Below, in pieces: positions 40,082 to 49,346 of a stretch of DNA of 64,000 nt. The number at the start of each line of letters is the position of its first letter. Position 1 is the first letter of the stretch. The position numbers were made by a program, and so were the translations under genes. A model generated the notes under the pieces. That model saw only the letters and a program-made list of their open reading frames with translations. It was not told the DNA's origin and searched no databases. The stretch is from Streptococcus sp. oral taxon 056 str. F0418 (GTDB lineage: Bacteria > Bacillota > Bacilli > Lactobacillales > Streptococcaceae). The stretch is from the NCBI RefSeq assembly GCF_000220065.1, contig NZ_AFQU01000001.1, forward strand, positions 186,001 through 250,000, in the 5' to 3' direction.

Positions 40082-40870
40082 TTATTTGATTTCTTGATAC
40101 TCGGCAGCTAAACCACGTTGAACTGCTGGACGAGCTGCAATTTTTTCCGCCCAAGCAGATAGATGTTTGTAGGATGCAGCATCCAAGAACTCAGCAGCGC
40201 CTAGATAGAGCTTATCCTGCACCAACTGACCATACCAAGACCAGATAGCAATATCAGCAATACTGTAGTCATCTCCAGCGATATAAGCTTTCTTGGCCAA
40301 TTCTTTATCCAACAAATCCAGCTGTCGCTTGGCTTCCATGGTAAAGCGGTTGATAGGGTATTCTAGCTTTTCTGGAGCATAGTTAAAGAAATGACCAAAT
40401 CCGCCTCCCAAGAAGGGAGCCGCTCCTGTCTGCCAGAAGAGCCAGTTGAGCACCTCAGTCCGACCCGCCAAATCTGAAGGAATCAGCTTTCCAAACTTCT
40501 CTGCCAGATAGAGCAGGATATTCGCAGACTCAAAGACAGGAATCGGCTTGTCGAATGATTGATCCAACAAGGCTGGAATCTTGGAGTTGGGATTGATTTT
40601 CACAAAATCTGAACCAAACTGATCGCCATCCATAATACTGATTTTATAAAGGTCATAAGTTGCCTCTGTCACCCCTGCTGCCAGCAGTTCCTCCAACATA
40701 ATCGTCACCTTGACCCCATTTGGAGTTCCAAGCGAATAAAGTTGAAAAGGCTCTTTACCGATAGGAAGCGTCTGCTCAAAGCGCACGCCAGCAGCAGGCT
40801 GATTGATACCTGAAAATTTGCCTTGGTCGCTGTCCGCAGCTGACCAGACTTTTGGCAATTGATACGTCAT
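40082..40870 (-). CDS. Glutathione S-transferase family protein (YghU-like)
   Basis: The 262-aa protein has an N-terminal thioredoxin-like domain (about 42-125; PFQLYSLGTPNGVKV, then INPNSKIPALLD) and a C-terminal all-helical domain. The N-terminal extension before the GST fold matches YghU (nu class), which uses glutathione as a disulfide reductase. Some streptococci import or make glutathione, so activity is plausible but not shown. Confidence 0.85.
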   Translation of the reverse strand: MTYQLPKVWSAADSDQGKFSGINQPAAGVRFEQTLPIGKEPFQLYSLGTPNGVKVTIMLEELLAAGVTEATYDLYKISIMDGDQFGSDFVKINPNSKIPALLDQSFDKPIPVFESANILLYLAEKFGKLIPSDLAGRTEVLNWLFWQTGAAPFLGGGFGHFFNYAPEKLEYPINRFTMEAKRQLDLLDKELAKKAYIAGDDYSIADIAIWSWYGQLVQDKLYLGAAEFLDAASYKHLSAWAEKIAARPAVQRGLAAEYQEIK

Positions 40871-40897
40871 ACTTTTCTCCTTTTTTATAAAACCAAG

Positions 40898-40919
40898 GGC
40901 CTGTCATATCTAACAGGCC
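40898..40919 (-). terminator. Hairpin between dnaD and the GST gene
   Basis: Seven-bp stem GGCCTGT/ACAGGCC with an 8-nt loop. The following minus-strand sequence has only a short T-tract, so termination may be partial. Confidence 0.45.
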
Positions 40920-40937
40920 ACTGTAAATCAAATAAAG

Positions 40938-41618
40938 TCAGTCCTTCCACAAATTCATGGCAGTGAGGAAATCATCTGAAACTGTCACATTTTGAGGATT
41001 AGCTGCTTCACGTTCTTCCCGCTTGGCTTCTACCTGAGCAAGCGTGGTGATGCCTTCTTTACGCCAATTGCGCAAGATAGCCTGAATATACTTCCAGTTG
41101 GCCTTGCCATTAAACACAGCCTCACGAAGGGCAGCCTTGACCAAGTCAGGATTGGTTTTATCATCTTGGACAGTCTTGGTCAAGTCCTCAATTTCAAAGG
41201 GTGTCAAGAGACGGCCCAGCTCCTGCTGGAAGGTCTCCACCAAGTCTTTCAAGACATTTTTTGATGATCCGGTTTCTGCTTGTTGACTAGTCTTAGACAC
41301 TAGCAATTCATCTAATTTTTCTAAGGCAGGAGAAGCATCAAATATAGCTTCGATCTCCCCATTCAGCTCAATTGTTTTATATTGTAGCAAACCCTGCTCG
41401 GTCAACTGTGACATAATCCGATTGACTTCAGAGACTGTCTTTCCAATGCTTTCTGCAATTTTAGTCGGTTCAAGATCGTCAGTAGCAGTCGTATTTTGCA
41501 AATAGAAAAACTGCCAAACGAGAAAATCATCACTTGATGAAAAAATTTCATGAAAATGAAACAACAGGGCACTGGGTAATACTATATTGCCCTTTTGAAA
41601 AGCTGATAAATAAGTCAT
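40938..41618 (-). CDS. dnaD: DNA replication initiation protein DnaD
   Basis: Primosome component that helps load the helicase. The 226-aa protein has an N-terminal winged-helix (about 1-105) and a C-terminal DnaD/DnaB2 domain (about 130-205) with the conserved NWKYIQAILRNW. Placed 8 bp after metA and probably co-transcribed with it, an odd pairing that seems standard in streptococci. Confidence 0.93.
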   Translation of the reverse strand: MTYLSAFQKGNIVLPSALLFHFHEIFSSSDDFLVWQFFYLQNTTATDDLEPTKIAESIGKTVSEVNRIMSQLTEQGLLQYKTIELNGEIEAIFDASPALEKLDELLVSKTSQQAETGSSKNVLKDLVETFQQELGRLLTPFEIEDLTKTVQDDKTNPDLVKAALREAVFNGKANWKYIQAILRNWRKEGITTLAQVEAKREEREAANPQNVTVSDDFLTAMNLWKD

Positions 41619-41626
41619 AACACCTC

Positions 41627-42571
41627 TTATAAATAAGCAAAATAGGAAGCGTCATTTTCTGGATTCTCCCAATCAAATGGCGTCTCTTGGTAAACTGCAT
41701 AATTGATCCAATTATTAAAAAATAGTGCCGCTGCAAGATTCCAGCATAATCCTGGTTTTGATTTTATATCATTGTTTGCAAAATAGTTCTCAGGGATATT
41801 CGGATTGAGACCTGCTTGAAGATCTCGAAAATATTCTTTGGATAGCGTATAGCGATCATACTCTAAATGACCAAAACTATATACTTCACGCAAATCACGA
41901 CTAGCTAAGATGGATAAGCCTACATCTGGACCGCTAGATAGAATCTCCAGATTCGTATGACGAAGAATGTCTTCTTTCAACACCTCTGTATGGCGAGAAT
42001 GTGGAGCAAAAAACTCGTCATCAAATCCCCTAAAAAGTAAATTAGGTTCCACAGGGCTTTTCTGAGAATAGACACCAGATAATTTATGCGCAAGTGGCTT
42101 TTTTTCAATACCATAACGTGCATAAAGTCCTGCTTGCGCCCCCCAGCATATATGAAGAGTTGAATACACATGACTTTTAGACCATTCGATAACTCGGCAA
42201 AGTTCTGTCCAATAGTCCACTTCTTCAAAAGCTAAATTCTCTACAGGTGCTCCAGTGATGATTAAACCATCAAAATAATGTGACTCCACCTCTTCAAAAG
42301 TCTTATAAAATGTTTCCATATGCTTTGCATGTGTGGTTTTTGATTGATGCGTAGTCATATACAAAAAATCTATATTTAACTGCAAAGGAGTATTAGCCAG
42401 TAATCTCAATAGCTGTGCTTCTGTGACAATCTTTTGAGGCATAAGGTTCAAGACTAAAATATTAAGAGGACGAATATCCTGGTGTTCCGCCCTTTGTTTA
42501 TCCATCACAAAGATATTTTCAGAACTTAAAATATCAACAGCTGGTAATTTTTTATCAATCTTAATTGGCAT
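41627..42571 (-). CDS. metA: Homoserine O-acetyltransferase MetA (MetA/HTS family)
   Basis: Activates homoserine for methionine synthesis. The start is the ATG at 42571 behind GGAG, giving 314 aa. The catalytic Cys is exactly Cys142 (HICWGAQAG). Residue 111 is Glu (GAPVENL). Work on MetA homologues showed that Glu111 favours acetyl-CoA and Gly111 succinyl-CoA, so acetyltransferase activity is predicted despite the common succinyltransferase label. Confidence 0.94.
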   Translation of the reverse strand: MPIKIDKKLPAVDILSSENIFVMDKQRAEHQDIRPLNILVLNLMPQKIVTEAQLLRLLANTPLQLNIDFLYMTTHQSKTTHAKHMETFYKTFEEVESHYFDGLIITGAPVENLAFEEVDYWTELCRVIEWSKSHVYSTLHICWGAQAGLYARYGIEKKPLAHKLSGVYSQKSPVEPNLLFRGFDDEFFAPHSRHTEVLKEDILRHTNLEILSSGPDVGLSILASRDLREVYSFGHLEYDRYTLSKEYFRDLQAGLNPNIPENYFANNDIKSKPGLCWNLAAALFFNNWINYAVYQETPFDWENPENDASYFAYL

Positions 42572-42599
42572 GAAAATATCTCCTTCTTCTAATATAGTT

Positions 42600-42628
42600 A
42601 TTATACTGAAAGGAGATATAGTTTTCAA
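42600..42628 (-). promoter_or_regulatory. metA promoter
   Basis: TTGAAA (42623-42628), 17-bp spacer and perfect TATAAT (42600-42605) on the minus strand, 29 bp before the metA start. Confidence 0.75.
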
Positions 42629-42666
42629 TTATACTTTTTCTCTAACTAGATATAGCTTTAAACTAT
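42618..42666 (-). promoter_or_regulatory. Two candidate MtaR (MetR-type) boxes upstream of metA
   Basis: On the plus strand, 42652-42666 (ATAGCTTTAAACTAT) matches the streptococcal methionine-regulator consensus ATAGTTTNAAACTAT at all but one position. A second site at 42618-42632 (ATAGTTTTCAATTAT) has two mismatches and overlaps the -35 box. The consensus is recalled from comparative studies of MtaR regulons. Confidence 0.6.
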
Positions 42667-42669
42667 GTA

Positions 42670-43182
42670 TTAATAATGCATCAACACTTTATAGTCGTAG
42701 TCGCCAATCGCTTCACGACCATTTAGATCATCAAGTTCAATAAGAAAGGCACAGCCAGCAACAACACCACCAAGACGTTCGATCATTTCAATCGTTGCTT
42801 TTACAGTTCCACCTGTAGCCAAAAGGTCATCAACGATGAGAACGCGTTGACCTGGTTTGATGGAATCAGCATGCATCGTTAAGGTATCGAGGCCGTACTC
42901 TTTTTCGTAATCTGCTGAGATAACTTCGCGTGGTAATTTTCCAGGTTTACGAACAGGAGCAAAACCAATACCCAATTCAAAAGCCACAGGGCATCCTACA
43001 ATGAAACCACGTGCTTCTGGGCCTACGATCATATCGATTTTTTTGTCAGTTGCATATTGTACAATTTCACGAATAGCGTAGCTATAGGCATTTCCATCTG
43101 CCATCAATGGGCTAATGTCACGGAAAGTAATCCCTTCTTGTGGATAATTTTCGATCGTTGCAATATAGTCTTTTAAGTTCAT
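42670..43182 (-). CDS. apt: Adenine phosphoribosyltransferase
   Basis: Salvages adenine to AMP. The 170-aa protein has the PRPP-binding loop [16 protein letters not shown] at residues 114-129 and the FRDISPLM adenine site near 20. Single gene; stop lies 3 bp from the methionine-regulator box. Confidence 0.97.
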   Translation of the reverse strand: MNLKDYIATIENYPQEGITFRDISPLMADGNAYSYAIREIVQYATDKKIDMIVGPEARGFIVGCPVAFELGIGFAPVRKPGKLPREVISADYEKEYGLDTLTMHADSIKPGQRVLIVDDLLATGGTVKATIEMIERLGGVVAGCAFLIELDDLNGREAIGDYDYKVLMHY

Positions 43183-43250
43183 AAGTCTCTTTCTATAAAT
43201 AAAAAATTTTTACTCTCTATTATATCATTTTTTTAGAAAAATAGAAACAA

Positions 43251-43291
43251 GTAATAAAATCCTCTTCATCAACTGGAAAGGATTTTATTAC
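43251..43291 (-). terminator. Terminator after the amino-acid permease gene
   Basis: Perfect 13-bp stem (43251-43263 with 43279-43291) with a 15-nt loop; it includes the permease stop codon. T-run on the minus strand is short. Confidence 0.6.
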
Positions 43292-43947
43292 TTATATGCG
43301 CTTAGTCGCTTTTCAAGTCTGGATTGGATGATCTCAAATCCATAGCAGAGCAGCCAATAAATAAAGGCGACCAAAACATACATTGACATATAATCCAACT
43401 CTCGACCACCGACAATCTTAGCATTTTGAAAAATATCTTGAACGGTGATCATAGCCATAAGCGAGGTGGATTTAATCATATCTAGAATTACATTACCTAA
43501 AGGTGGAATCGCTATTCGGATTGCCTGAGGAAGTATAACCTTACTGATGATAGTCCACTCCTTTAACCCCAAAGCTCGCGCAGCCTCCCATTGTCCCTTA
43601 TCTACTGCTTGAATGCTTGCCCGGAAAATTTCAGATATATAGGCCGCACTGACTAGGCTAAAAGCGATATAAGAGCAAATTAAGGCAGGTAGCTCCACTC
43701 CATAAAACGGAAGCCCAAAGTAGAGTACGAAGAGTACTACAATCATCGGAACTCCCCTCATAATGGAAATATAAAAGCGAGCCAGACTAGATAGGATACT
43801 TATGTCTGACATCCTAGCTCTCGAGATAAAAAATCCCAAAACCAAGCCTGTCAGAAAGGAAGCGAGAGCTATCCCTAAAGTATAAGGCAACCCCGAAAAT
43901 ACAAACCAAAAATTATCTAGTATCAACTGAAAATCTATAAAATTCAT
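43288..43947 (-). CDS. Amino-acid ABC transporter permease (HisM family)
   Basis: The 219-aa membrane protein has about five helices and the EAA loop QWEAARALGLKEWTIISKVILPQA. It is the partner of the binding lipoprotein encoded 4 bp upstream. No ATPase gene is attached (apt follows), so it must borrow an ATPase from elsewhere. Confidence 0.9.
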   Translation of the reverse strand: MNFIDFQLILDNFWFVFSGLPYTLGIALASFLTGLVLGFFISRARMSDISILSSLARFYISIMRGVPMIVVLFVLYFGLPFYGVELPALICSYIAFSLVSAAYISEIFRASIQAVDKGQWEAARALGLKEWTIISKVILPQAIRIAIPPLGNVILDMIKSTSLMAMITVQDIFQNAKIVGGRELDYMSMYVLVAFIYWLLCYGFEIIQSRLEKRLSAYK

Positions 43948-43951
43948 ATCT

Positions 43952-44806
43952 TTATTCTACATCAGAAATATCGACTGTTTCAAAATCATATTTCCTCTCT
44001 TTGGTTACATCTTGACCAGCAAAAAATTGTTTAGAAAGCTTCGTCAAGGTCCCATCTTTGCGCATATCTTCTAAGATACCATCGATTTTCTCTTGAAGAA
44101 CTTTATTTTCTAACGAGATTGAGAAGCTAGCATTGGTTGGATTAAAATAAACATCTTCTAAAATCTTAATCGGCTTATCAGGAAAAGCTGTCAGAGCCAT
44201 GCTTTGTAGATAGTAATCGTTGATGATAACATCTGTACGTTTATTAACGATATCATTCATGTAGACATCATTGGTTACATTATCATAAATCACAAGCTCA
44301 GCACCCATTTTCTTAGCGATCTTCATATAATTGGTAGAAGCGGCTCCTGCTGCTTTTTTGCCCTTAAGATCCTTGAGCGAAGAAATTCCTGAGTTATCTT
44401 CCTTACGGACAATCATAGAAGTAAATGAATACTTATGTGGTGTTGTCCAGAGGAATTTATCTGCATTTTTGTTATCCTTTTCTGAGTAACCAGCCACATC
44501 TACTTTGCCACTTTTGAGTGCTGCTAACATACCGTCCACACCCATTTCCTCAAACTTAACCTTGAGGCCTAATCGCTTGCCTACTTCTTTCAAAATTTCT
44601 ACATCATAGCCGGTCAGATTGTTATCATCATCATGATAAGACTGCGGAAAGAGTGTTCCTGATGTTGCTACTTTCAAAGTTTTAGATTTTTCAATCTTAT
44701 CCCAGGATTCTTTTGCACTATCGGAGCCAGACTGTTTATTAGAGCAAGCAGTCAAAAGAAGAACTAACCCAGCCAAAGCCAAGCAAACAGAAAAAATCTT
44801 TTTCAT
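43952..44806 (-). CDS. Amino-acid-binding lipoprotein (SBP_bac_3)
   Basis: Start at the ATG at 44806, giving 284 aa: lipoprotein signal MKKIFSVCLALAGLVLLLTAC with lipobox LTAC, then a family-3 binding domain (DNNLTGYDVEILKEVGKRLG, YSEKDNKNADKF, KAAGAASTNYMKI). It resembles binders of cystine or related sulfur amino acids, but ligand is only a guess. It is followed by its permease. Confidence 0.87.
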   Translation of the reverse strand: MKKIFSVCLALAGLVLLLTACSNKQSGSDSAKESWDKIEKSKTLKVATSGTLFPQSYHDDDNNLTGYDVEILKEVGKRLGLKVKFEEMGVDGMLAALKSGKVDVAGYSEKDNKNADKFLWTTPHKYSFTSMIVRKEDNSGISSLKDLKGKKAAGAASTNYMKIAKKMGAELVIYDNVTNDVYMNDIVNKRTDVIINDYYLQSMALTAFPDKPIKILEDVYFNPTNASFSISLENKVLQEKIDGILEDMRKDGTLTKLSKQFFAGQDVTKERKYDFETVDISDVE

Positions 44807-44845
44807 TTCGTTACCATCCATATTGAATTTTAAATTAAAAAGCAA

Positions 44846-44860
44846 GAAAATTTAATTTTC
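44846..44860. promoter_or_regulatory. Palindrome upstream of the amino-acid-binding lipoprotein
   Basis: A 15-bp palindrome with one central base (GAAAATTTAATTTTC) lies 40 bp before the start codon in the amidase-lipoprotein gap. Possible operator; regulator unknown. Confidence 0.3.
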
Positions 44861-44915
44861 TCACTTTTTAATCATAATAAATTGGAGACGCTTACGCAAT
44901 GAATATGCTTGTGAT

Positions 44916-46367
44916 TTACTGTTCAAACTTTTTGCTGTCTTCAAAGAGCTGAGCAACATAAAGCAGCAAGTCTTCACGTCCCTTGGCAGCTGTTATCTGG
45001 ATGCCGATTGGCAGGCCATCTTCATTCTTATGGATTGGTAAACTAATTGCAGGTTGTCCAGTTAAATTGGCTTGTTGGGTAAAAGGAGTCCAAGCTAGAC
45101 TCTCTTCAAACATCTGCCAAATAAGGTCTTGCTGTTCTTGTTGAGGATAGTCAGCAATATGCTTAAGTGCTTCCTGCAAGGTAGGTGAAAGTAAAAACTG
45201 CTGCTGTTTAGGAGCGACTTCTGAAGTTGTTGGAGTTATATAAAGGTCGTAAGTCTCATGAAAAGTAGCCATTTGGGCAGAGTAGCGATCCCAGTCTTGC
45301 AGGGCCTTACTGAAATCCTTGGCTAGAATTTTCTGACCAGACTGAAAAATAGCCCAACTCATCAGCTCCATATCTTTCAGCTGCATGGTACGCCCTAAAC
45401 TAGCTTCAATAGTATCAAACATAGCAGCCGTTTCCACGCTATTCATGAGATAATATGATCTCATAGCTTTGCATCCATCTATAGGGGCTTGAGCTAATTC
45501 ACTAACTTTGTGCCCCCATTCAGTCAATGTTACTACTGCCTTTTCGACAGCTTGCTTGGCTACGTTTGAAACTGGACTACCGATTGGCGATAGGGTAGAA
45601 AAGGCAATTTTCAAAGGTTTTTGAAGTTTTTTGTCATACAATGCTTCCTTACTCAAAAGAGGCAGGGGAAAAGGACTTTCAAGCTGACAGTTTTGCAGAT
45701 GGTAAAGAAGATTTCGAGTGTCACGAACTGTCTTCGTCAATGCAAAATTGACTGAAGCACCTTGCCAACCTCTATACGATCCAGGACCAACTGGGATTCG
45801 TCCACGAGTAGGCTTGAGCCCGATAAGACCATTAAAACTGGCTGGGATTCGGATAGAGCCTCCTCCATCGCTTGCTGCTGCTATAGGAACCATTCCAGAC
45901 GCCACAGCAGCTGCAGCTCCACCGCTAGAACCCCCAGCATTACGTGAAGGATCTAAAGGTAAGTGAACTGAACCATGAAAACTGCTGTCACTAATATTTT
46001 TAAAACCAAACTCTGGCGTATTAGTCCTGCCTAAAATGATAAAACCTAACCTCTGTAAGGCAGCTACATAATGATCTGTCTGCTGAGATCGGTAGTTGGC
46101 AAAGAGTGGAGAACCAGCCGTTGAGAGAGAGCCAATCTGCTCTTGACCTAAATCCTTAAGCAAAATAGGCACACCTGCAAAGGGCTTATTGCAAAAGTTT
46201 GTCTGGCTTGCTATTTCCCTTGCTTCTTCATATTGCTTGTAGACCACAGCATTGAGAATGGGATTGAGCATGTCAATCTTTTTAATCGCATCTTCTACTA
46301 ACTCCAAGGGTGAAACTTCTTTTTGCCTAACCGCTTGAGCCATAGCTGTTGCATCTGTCCAAGTCAT
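44916..46367 (-). CDS. Amidase-signature family protein
   Basis: The 483-aa amidohydrolase has the Ser-cisSer-Lys machinery. The catalytic Lys is in PILLKDLG (about residue 71) and the Gly/Ser-rich signature NAGGSSGGAAAAVASG (about 143-158) holds the cis-Ser, followed by the nucleophile in DGGGSIRIP. It is not GatA, lacking GatB/GatC neighbours. Position before an amino-acid importer suggests hydrolysis of an amide or amidated amino acid. Confidence 0.87.
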   Translation of the reverse strand: MTWTDATAMAQAVRQKEVSPLELVEDAIKKIDMLNPILNAVVYKQYEEAREIASQTNFCNKPFAGVPILLKDLGQEQIGSLSTAGSPLFANYRSQQTDHYVAALQRLGFIILGRTNTPEFGFKNISDSSFHGSVHLPLDPSRNAGGSSGGAAAAVASGMVPIAAASDGGGSIRIPASFNGLIGLKPTRGRIPVGPGSYRGWQGASVNFALTKTVRDTRNLLYHLQNCQLESPFPLPLLSKEALYDKKLQKPLKIAFSTLSPIGSPVSNVAKQAVEKAVVTLTEWGHKVSELAQAPIDGCKAMRSYYLMNSVETAAMFDTIEASLGRTMQLKDMELMSWAIFQSGQKILAKDFSKALQDWDRYSAQMATFHETYDLYITPTTSEVAPKQQQFLLSPTLQEALKHIADYPQQEQQDLIWQMFEESLAWTPFTQQANLTGQPAISLPIHKNEDGLPIGIQITAAKGREDLLLYVAQLFEDSKKFEQ

Positions 46368-46397
46368 TTGTATCTCCTTTTTTTGCCTATATGATAC

Positions 46398-48620
46398 TCA
46401 ATCTACTATCATTAAATATTCATAAATCTCCTGCACAGTGCCCAAAGCCATGAGCTCCTGCTCTTTAACCACACGCTTAAGGTCTTGGTAGATAAGACTG
46501 CTGTCAATTTCTTTCTTTTCAGCTTCTTTATTAACCCTCATGACGCCTTCAGTTATTCTGACAAAACCTAATTCTTCAAAAATTTGAATCATTTTGACCA
46601 AGAGAATCGGATCAATTTTTAGATAGACTGCTAATTCTTTGAGTTTATAGCGGACATCAAACTCAGGAAACTGGTAGATAGTCTTGTAGAGTCTGGAAAA
46701 CTGCTCACGAGTACCACAACCTGTCAGATAGTAAGGCTTGGCAATTTCATTTTTAAAGTAAATCGCTTCGAAATCCTGAGACTGAAGCATCTTCTTCAAG
46801 ACCTGTAAATCATCAGGCAGGTCATAAACCACAACTGCTCTGCTATTTGTCAAATCCGGCAATTCCTCTGTGAAGCGCAAGACTGGAACCTTGTCAGGTA
46901 GCGTCGCATTTTTGCTGCGGATATTGAAAAGTTGGACGCCATCCACCCGGGCATCTACCAGCATGAGCTGGAGACTAGTCTGTCCATTCCATTTATTGAC
47001 GGAGAGGCTGACAGCTAGCTCCAGATTCTTGGTTTGGGCAAACTCTGTTGCGAGGTTCCCTTGTCCAAAAGCAACTACTTCGAAATGAGCATCCTCTTGG
47101 GAGATTTTTAGTTTGAGGTGCTTGTCATCAGTACCCATAGTACGAGCACTGTCCACTTTAAAGTCCTTAAGATAGAAGAGTGGCTTTTTATTGTCCATTC
47201 CAAATGGCGCCAGTCTATCAAAACTTTTGAGTGTATCCAAGGTCAGTTCTGGCAGGTGGAGCTCCTCATCTAAATACAGAGTTGTTTTGCCAGTCAAATC
47301 CACATCATTGTCTAAGATATAAGCTGTCAAGATGTCAGCAAGCTCCGCCAGCTTGTATGCTTCGATAGTCATCCCAGCCGCTCCAGCATGGCCACCAAAG
47401 GCTACAAAAAGGTCACGATGACTGTCCAAGGCATCAAAAATATTGACTGCTTCAATACTGCGGGCGCTACCCTTAGCAATACCATCCTCAATATTGAGAA
47501 CTATAACTGGTTGGTGAAGCTCTTCTAACAAACGCCCGGCGACAATGCCAAGCACACCAGGATTCCATCCTTCCTTGGCTAACACCTGTACTGGTCTCCC
47601 AGTGTCCAGCATGGTTTGCGCCTCTTCATAAATCTGCTGGACAATTTCCTTACGCTCATCATTTTTCTGGTTGATCATGAGCGCAATGCTATGTGCGTCT
47701 TCGTCATCAAAGCCTGTTAAAAGCTCCACTGCTGGATTGGGATCATCCAGCCGTCCCAAAGCATTGAGTCGAGGAGCAAGCTGGAAACCAACCGTTTCTT
47801 CGTCCAGCTCATCTGCTTGAATGCCAGCAATTTTAAAGAGTTCCTGAAGCCCTACTCGCTGGGTATTTTTGAGGACGGATAGGCCATATTTGACCAAAAT
47901 CCGATTTTCCCCTGTCAGACTGACCATATCGGCAATGGTACCAATGGCCACTAAGTCCAAAAGTTCGACTTGGACTTCTTCTAGTAAGGCTGTTGCTAGC
48001 TTAAAAGCTACCCCGCAGCCAGCCAGATGCTTGAAAGGATAATCCGCTCCGCTATGTTCCGGATGGACGATCGCATAGGCATTTGGCAACTCCTCAGGCA
48101 TGGAGTGGTGATCCGTCACGATGACATCAACGCCCAGAGACTGGGCCAGATCGATAGCTTCAAGGCCCGCCACTCCATTATCTACTGTAATAATGAGCGA
48201 GATGCCATGATTTTCAATAAAATACTTGTAAACACTGCTATTAGGCCCATAGCCATCCGTAAAGCGATTGGGCAGGTAGACCTGACACTCAGCTCCCAGC
48301 TGCTCCAAGGCTTCCTTGACAATCGATGCCGAGGTCATCCCATCAGCATCATAATCGCCATAGATCAAAATCTGCTCGTAATTCTCAATCGCTGCGCGAA
48401 TGCGCTCCACTGCCCGCTCCATATCATGCAGGTCATAAGGATCGTGAAGCTGGTCTAAACTAGGCTCCAAAAATTCCTGCAAAGCTTCTTCAGTCTGCAC
48501 ACCTCTTTGGTAAAGAAGACTGGCAGCGGCAGGTTCTAATCCAGCTTTTTTAGCCTTTTTTATAAATTTTTCGTCTGTAAAATTAGTGGCAAACTGCCAG
48601 TCGTATTTTGAGCTAATCAT
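46398..48620 (-). CDS. recJ: Single-stranded-DNA-specific exonuclease RecJ
   Basis: 5'-3' exonuclease for repair and recombination. The start is the ATG at 48620 (MISSKYDWQF), giving 740 aa. DHH-family motifs: DYDADG at 89-94, DNGV near 147, DHH at 170-172; DHHA1 GGHAGAAG near 435; then OB-fold and a C-terminal extension (about 560-740) typical of Firmicutes RecJ. Confidence 0.95.
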   Translation of the reverse strand: MISSKYDWQFATNFTDEKFIKKAKKAGLEPAAASLLYQRGVQTEEALQEFLEPSLDQLHDPYDLHDMERAVERIRAAIENYEQILIYGDYDADGMTSASIVKEALEQLGAECQVYLPNRFTDGYGPNSSVYKYFIENHGISLIITVDNGVAGLEAIDLAQSLGVDVIVTDHHSMPEELPNAYAIVHPEHSGADYPFKHLAGCGVAFKLATALLEEVQVELLDLVAIGTIADMVSLTGENRILVKYGLSVLKNTQRVGLQELFKIAGIQADELDEETVGFQLAPRLNALGRLDDPNPAVELLTGFDDEDAHSIALMINQKNDERKEIVQQIYEEAQTMLDTGRPVQVLAKEGWNPGVLGIVAGRLLEELHQPVIVLNIEDGIAKGSARSIEAVNIFDALDSHRDLFVAFGGHAGAAGMTIEAYKLAELADILTAYILDNDVDLTGKTTLYLDEELHLPELTLDTLKSFDRLAPFGMDNKKPLFYLKDFKVDSARTMGTDDKHLKLKISQEDAHFEVVAFGQGNLATEFAQTKNLELAVSLSVNKWNGQTSLQLMLVDARVDGVQLFNIRSKNATLPDKVPVLRFTEELPDLTNSRAVVVYDLPDDLQVLKKMLQSQDFEAIYFKNEIAKPYYLTGCGTREQFSRLYKTIYQFPEFDVRYKLKELAVYLKIDPILLVKMIQIFEELGFVRITEGVMRVNKEAEKKEIDSSLIYQDLKRVVKEQELMALGTVQEIYEYLMIVD

Positions 48621-48670
48621 GATGAGTGAAACACTTTCTCCGTTCAATCTTGTCTGAATATTATAACATG

Positions 48671-48692
48671 AAAAGACTGGTTCAACCAGTCT
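48671..48692 (-). terminator. Terminator after the HD-domain gene
   Basis: Stem of nine bp around a 1-base centre, effectively a six-bp stem with a small loop, followed by TTTT on the minus strand. It lies 34 bp past the HD-gene stop and 50 bp before recJ. Confidence 0.6.
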
Positions 48693-48725
48693 CAAACTTC
48701 TTATCTACGAGCAGGGCTCTCAGCC

Positions 48726-49322
48726 TCATTCATCTAAGTACAGTCCCTTGGCAACACTTTGATCAATAACTTCCTGAGCCAATTTCCAAAGAGTTTCAGA
48801 GGTTTCTTGGATAAAGGATTTCTTAGCGATGACCTGCGACTTAGTCAGGCCATGAGGGTTGTCGTGGGGCTGAGCGACTTCCAAGTGATTGAGTAGGGGA
48901 ACCAGAGCATCCAGTACTCGAGCATATTTAGCCTCTACGCTAATGCCAGTTTCAAACTCCTGCCAAATCCCTAAAAAGAAAGCCTGCTGATCTGATGGTA
49001 GCTTGTCCAAACTGATTTTCAAGGACTCCAACTCTCTGTCGTAAGAATCACTCTTGCTCACTTCGTCAAAGATAAAGGTATCGCCAGCATATATTTCGCC
49101 TAAATCATGAATCAGTAACATAGACATGACCCTCTCCAGATTGACTTCTTCAGGGATATATTCTCGAAAGACTAGCGCCATTAAAGCACCCTGCCAACTA
49201 TGCTCCGCAGAATTCTCAAAACGATAGTTATCCAAGGTCCTGTTGGTCCTATGAGTGGCTTTCAGTTTTTCCAGCTCATTGGTAAAAGCCAGCTGCTGTT
49301 GTAGACGTTCAATCATATTCAC
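48726..49322 (-). CDS. HD-domain phosphohydrolase (YfbR/HDDC2-like)
   Basis: The 198-aa protein has the HD metal motif: His in ENSAEHSWQ (about 40), HD in LLIHDLGEIYAGD (about 70) and the distal Asp in ARVLDALVPLL. It resembles 5'-deoxynucleotidases of the HDDC2 type; nucleotide specificity is not shown. Confidence 0.85.
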   Translation of the reverse strand: MNMIERLQQQLAFTNELEKLKATHRTNRTLDNYRFENSAEHSWQGALMALVFREYIPEEVNLERVMSMLLIHDLGEIYAGDTFIFDEVSKSDSYDRELESLKISLDKLPSDQQAFFLGIWQEFETGISVEAKYARVLDALVPLLNHLEVAQPHDNPHGLTKSQVIAKKSFIQETSETLWKLAQEVIDQSVAKGLYLDE

Positions 49323-49346
49323 CTCTCTAGAAAATGCTATCCTTTT

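Noticed and set aside
42572..42669. T-box or SAM riboswitch upstream of metA
   Set aside because: The leader is too short, with a promoter only 29 bp from the start, and shows no T-box or S-box core; protein boxes explain it better.
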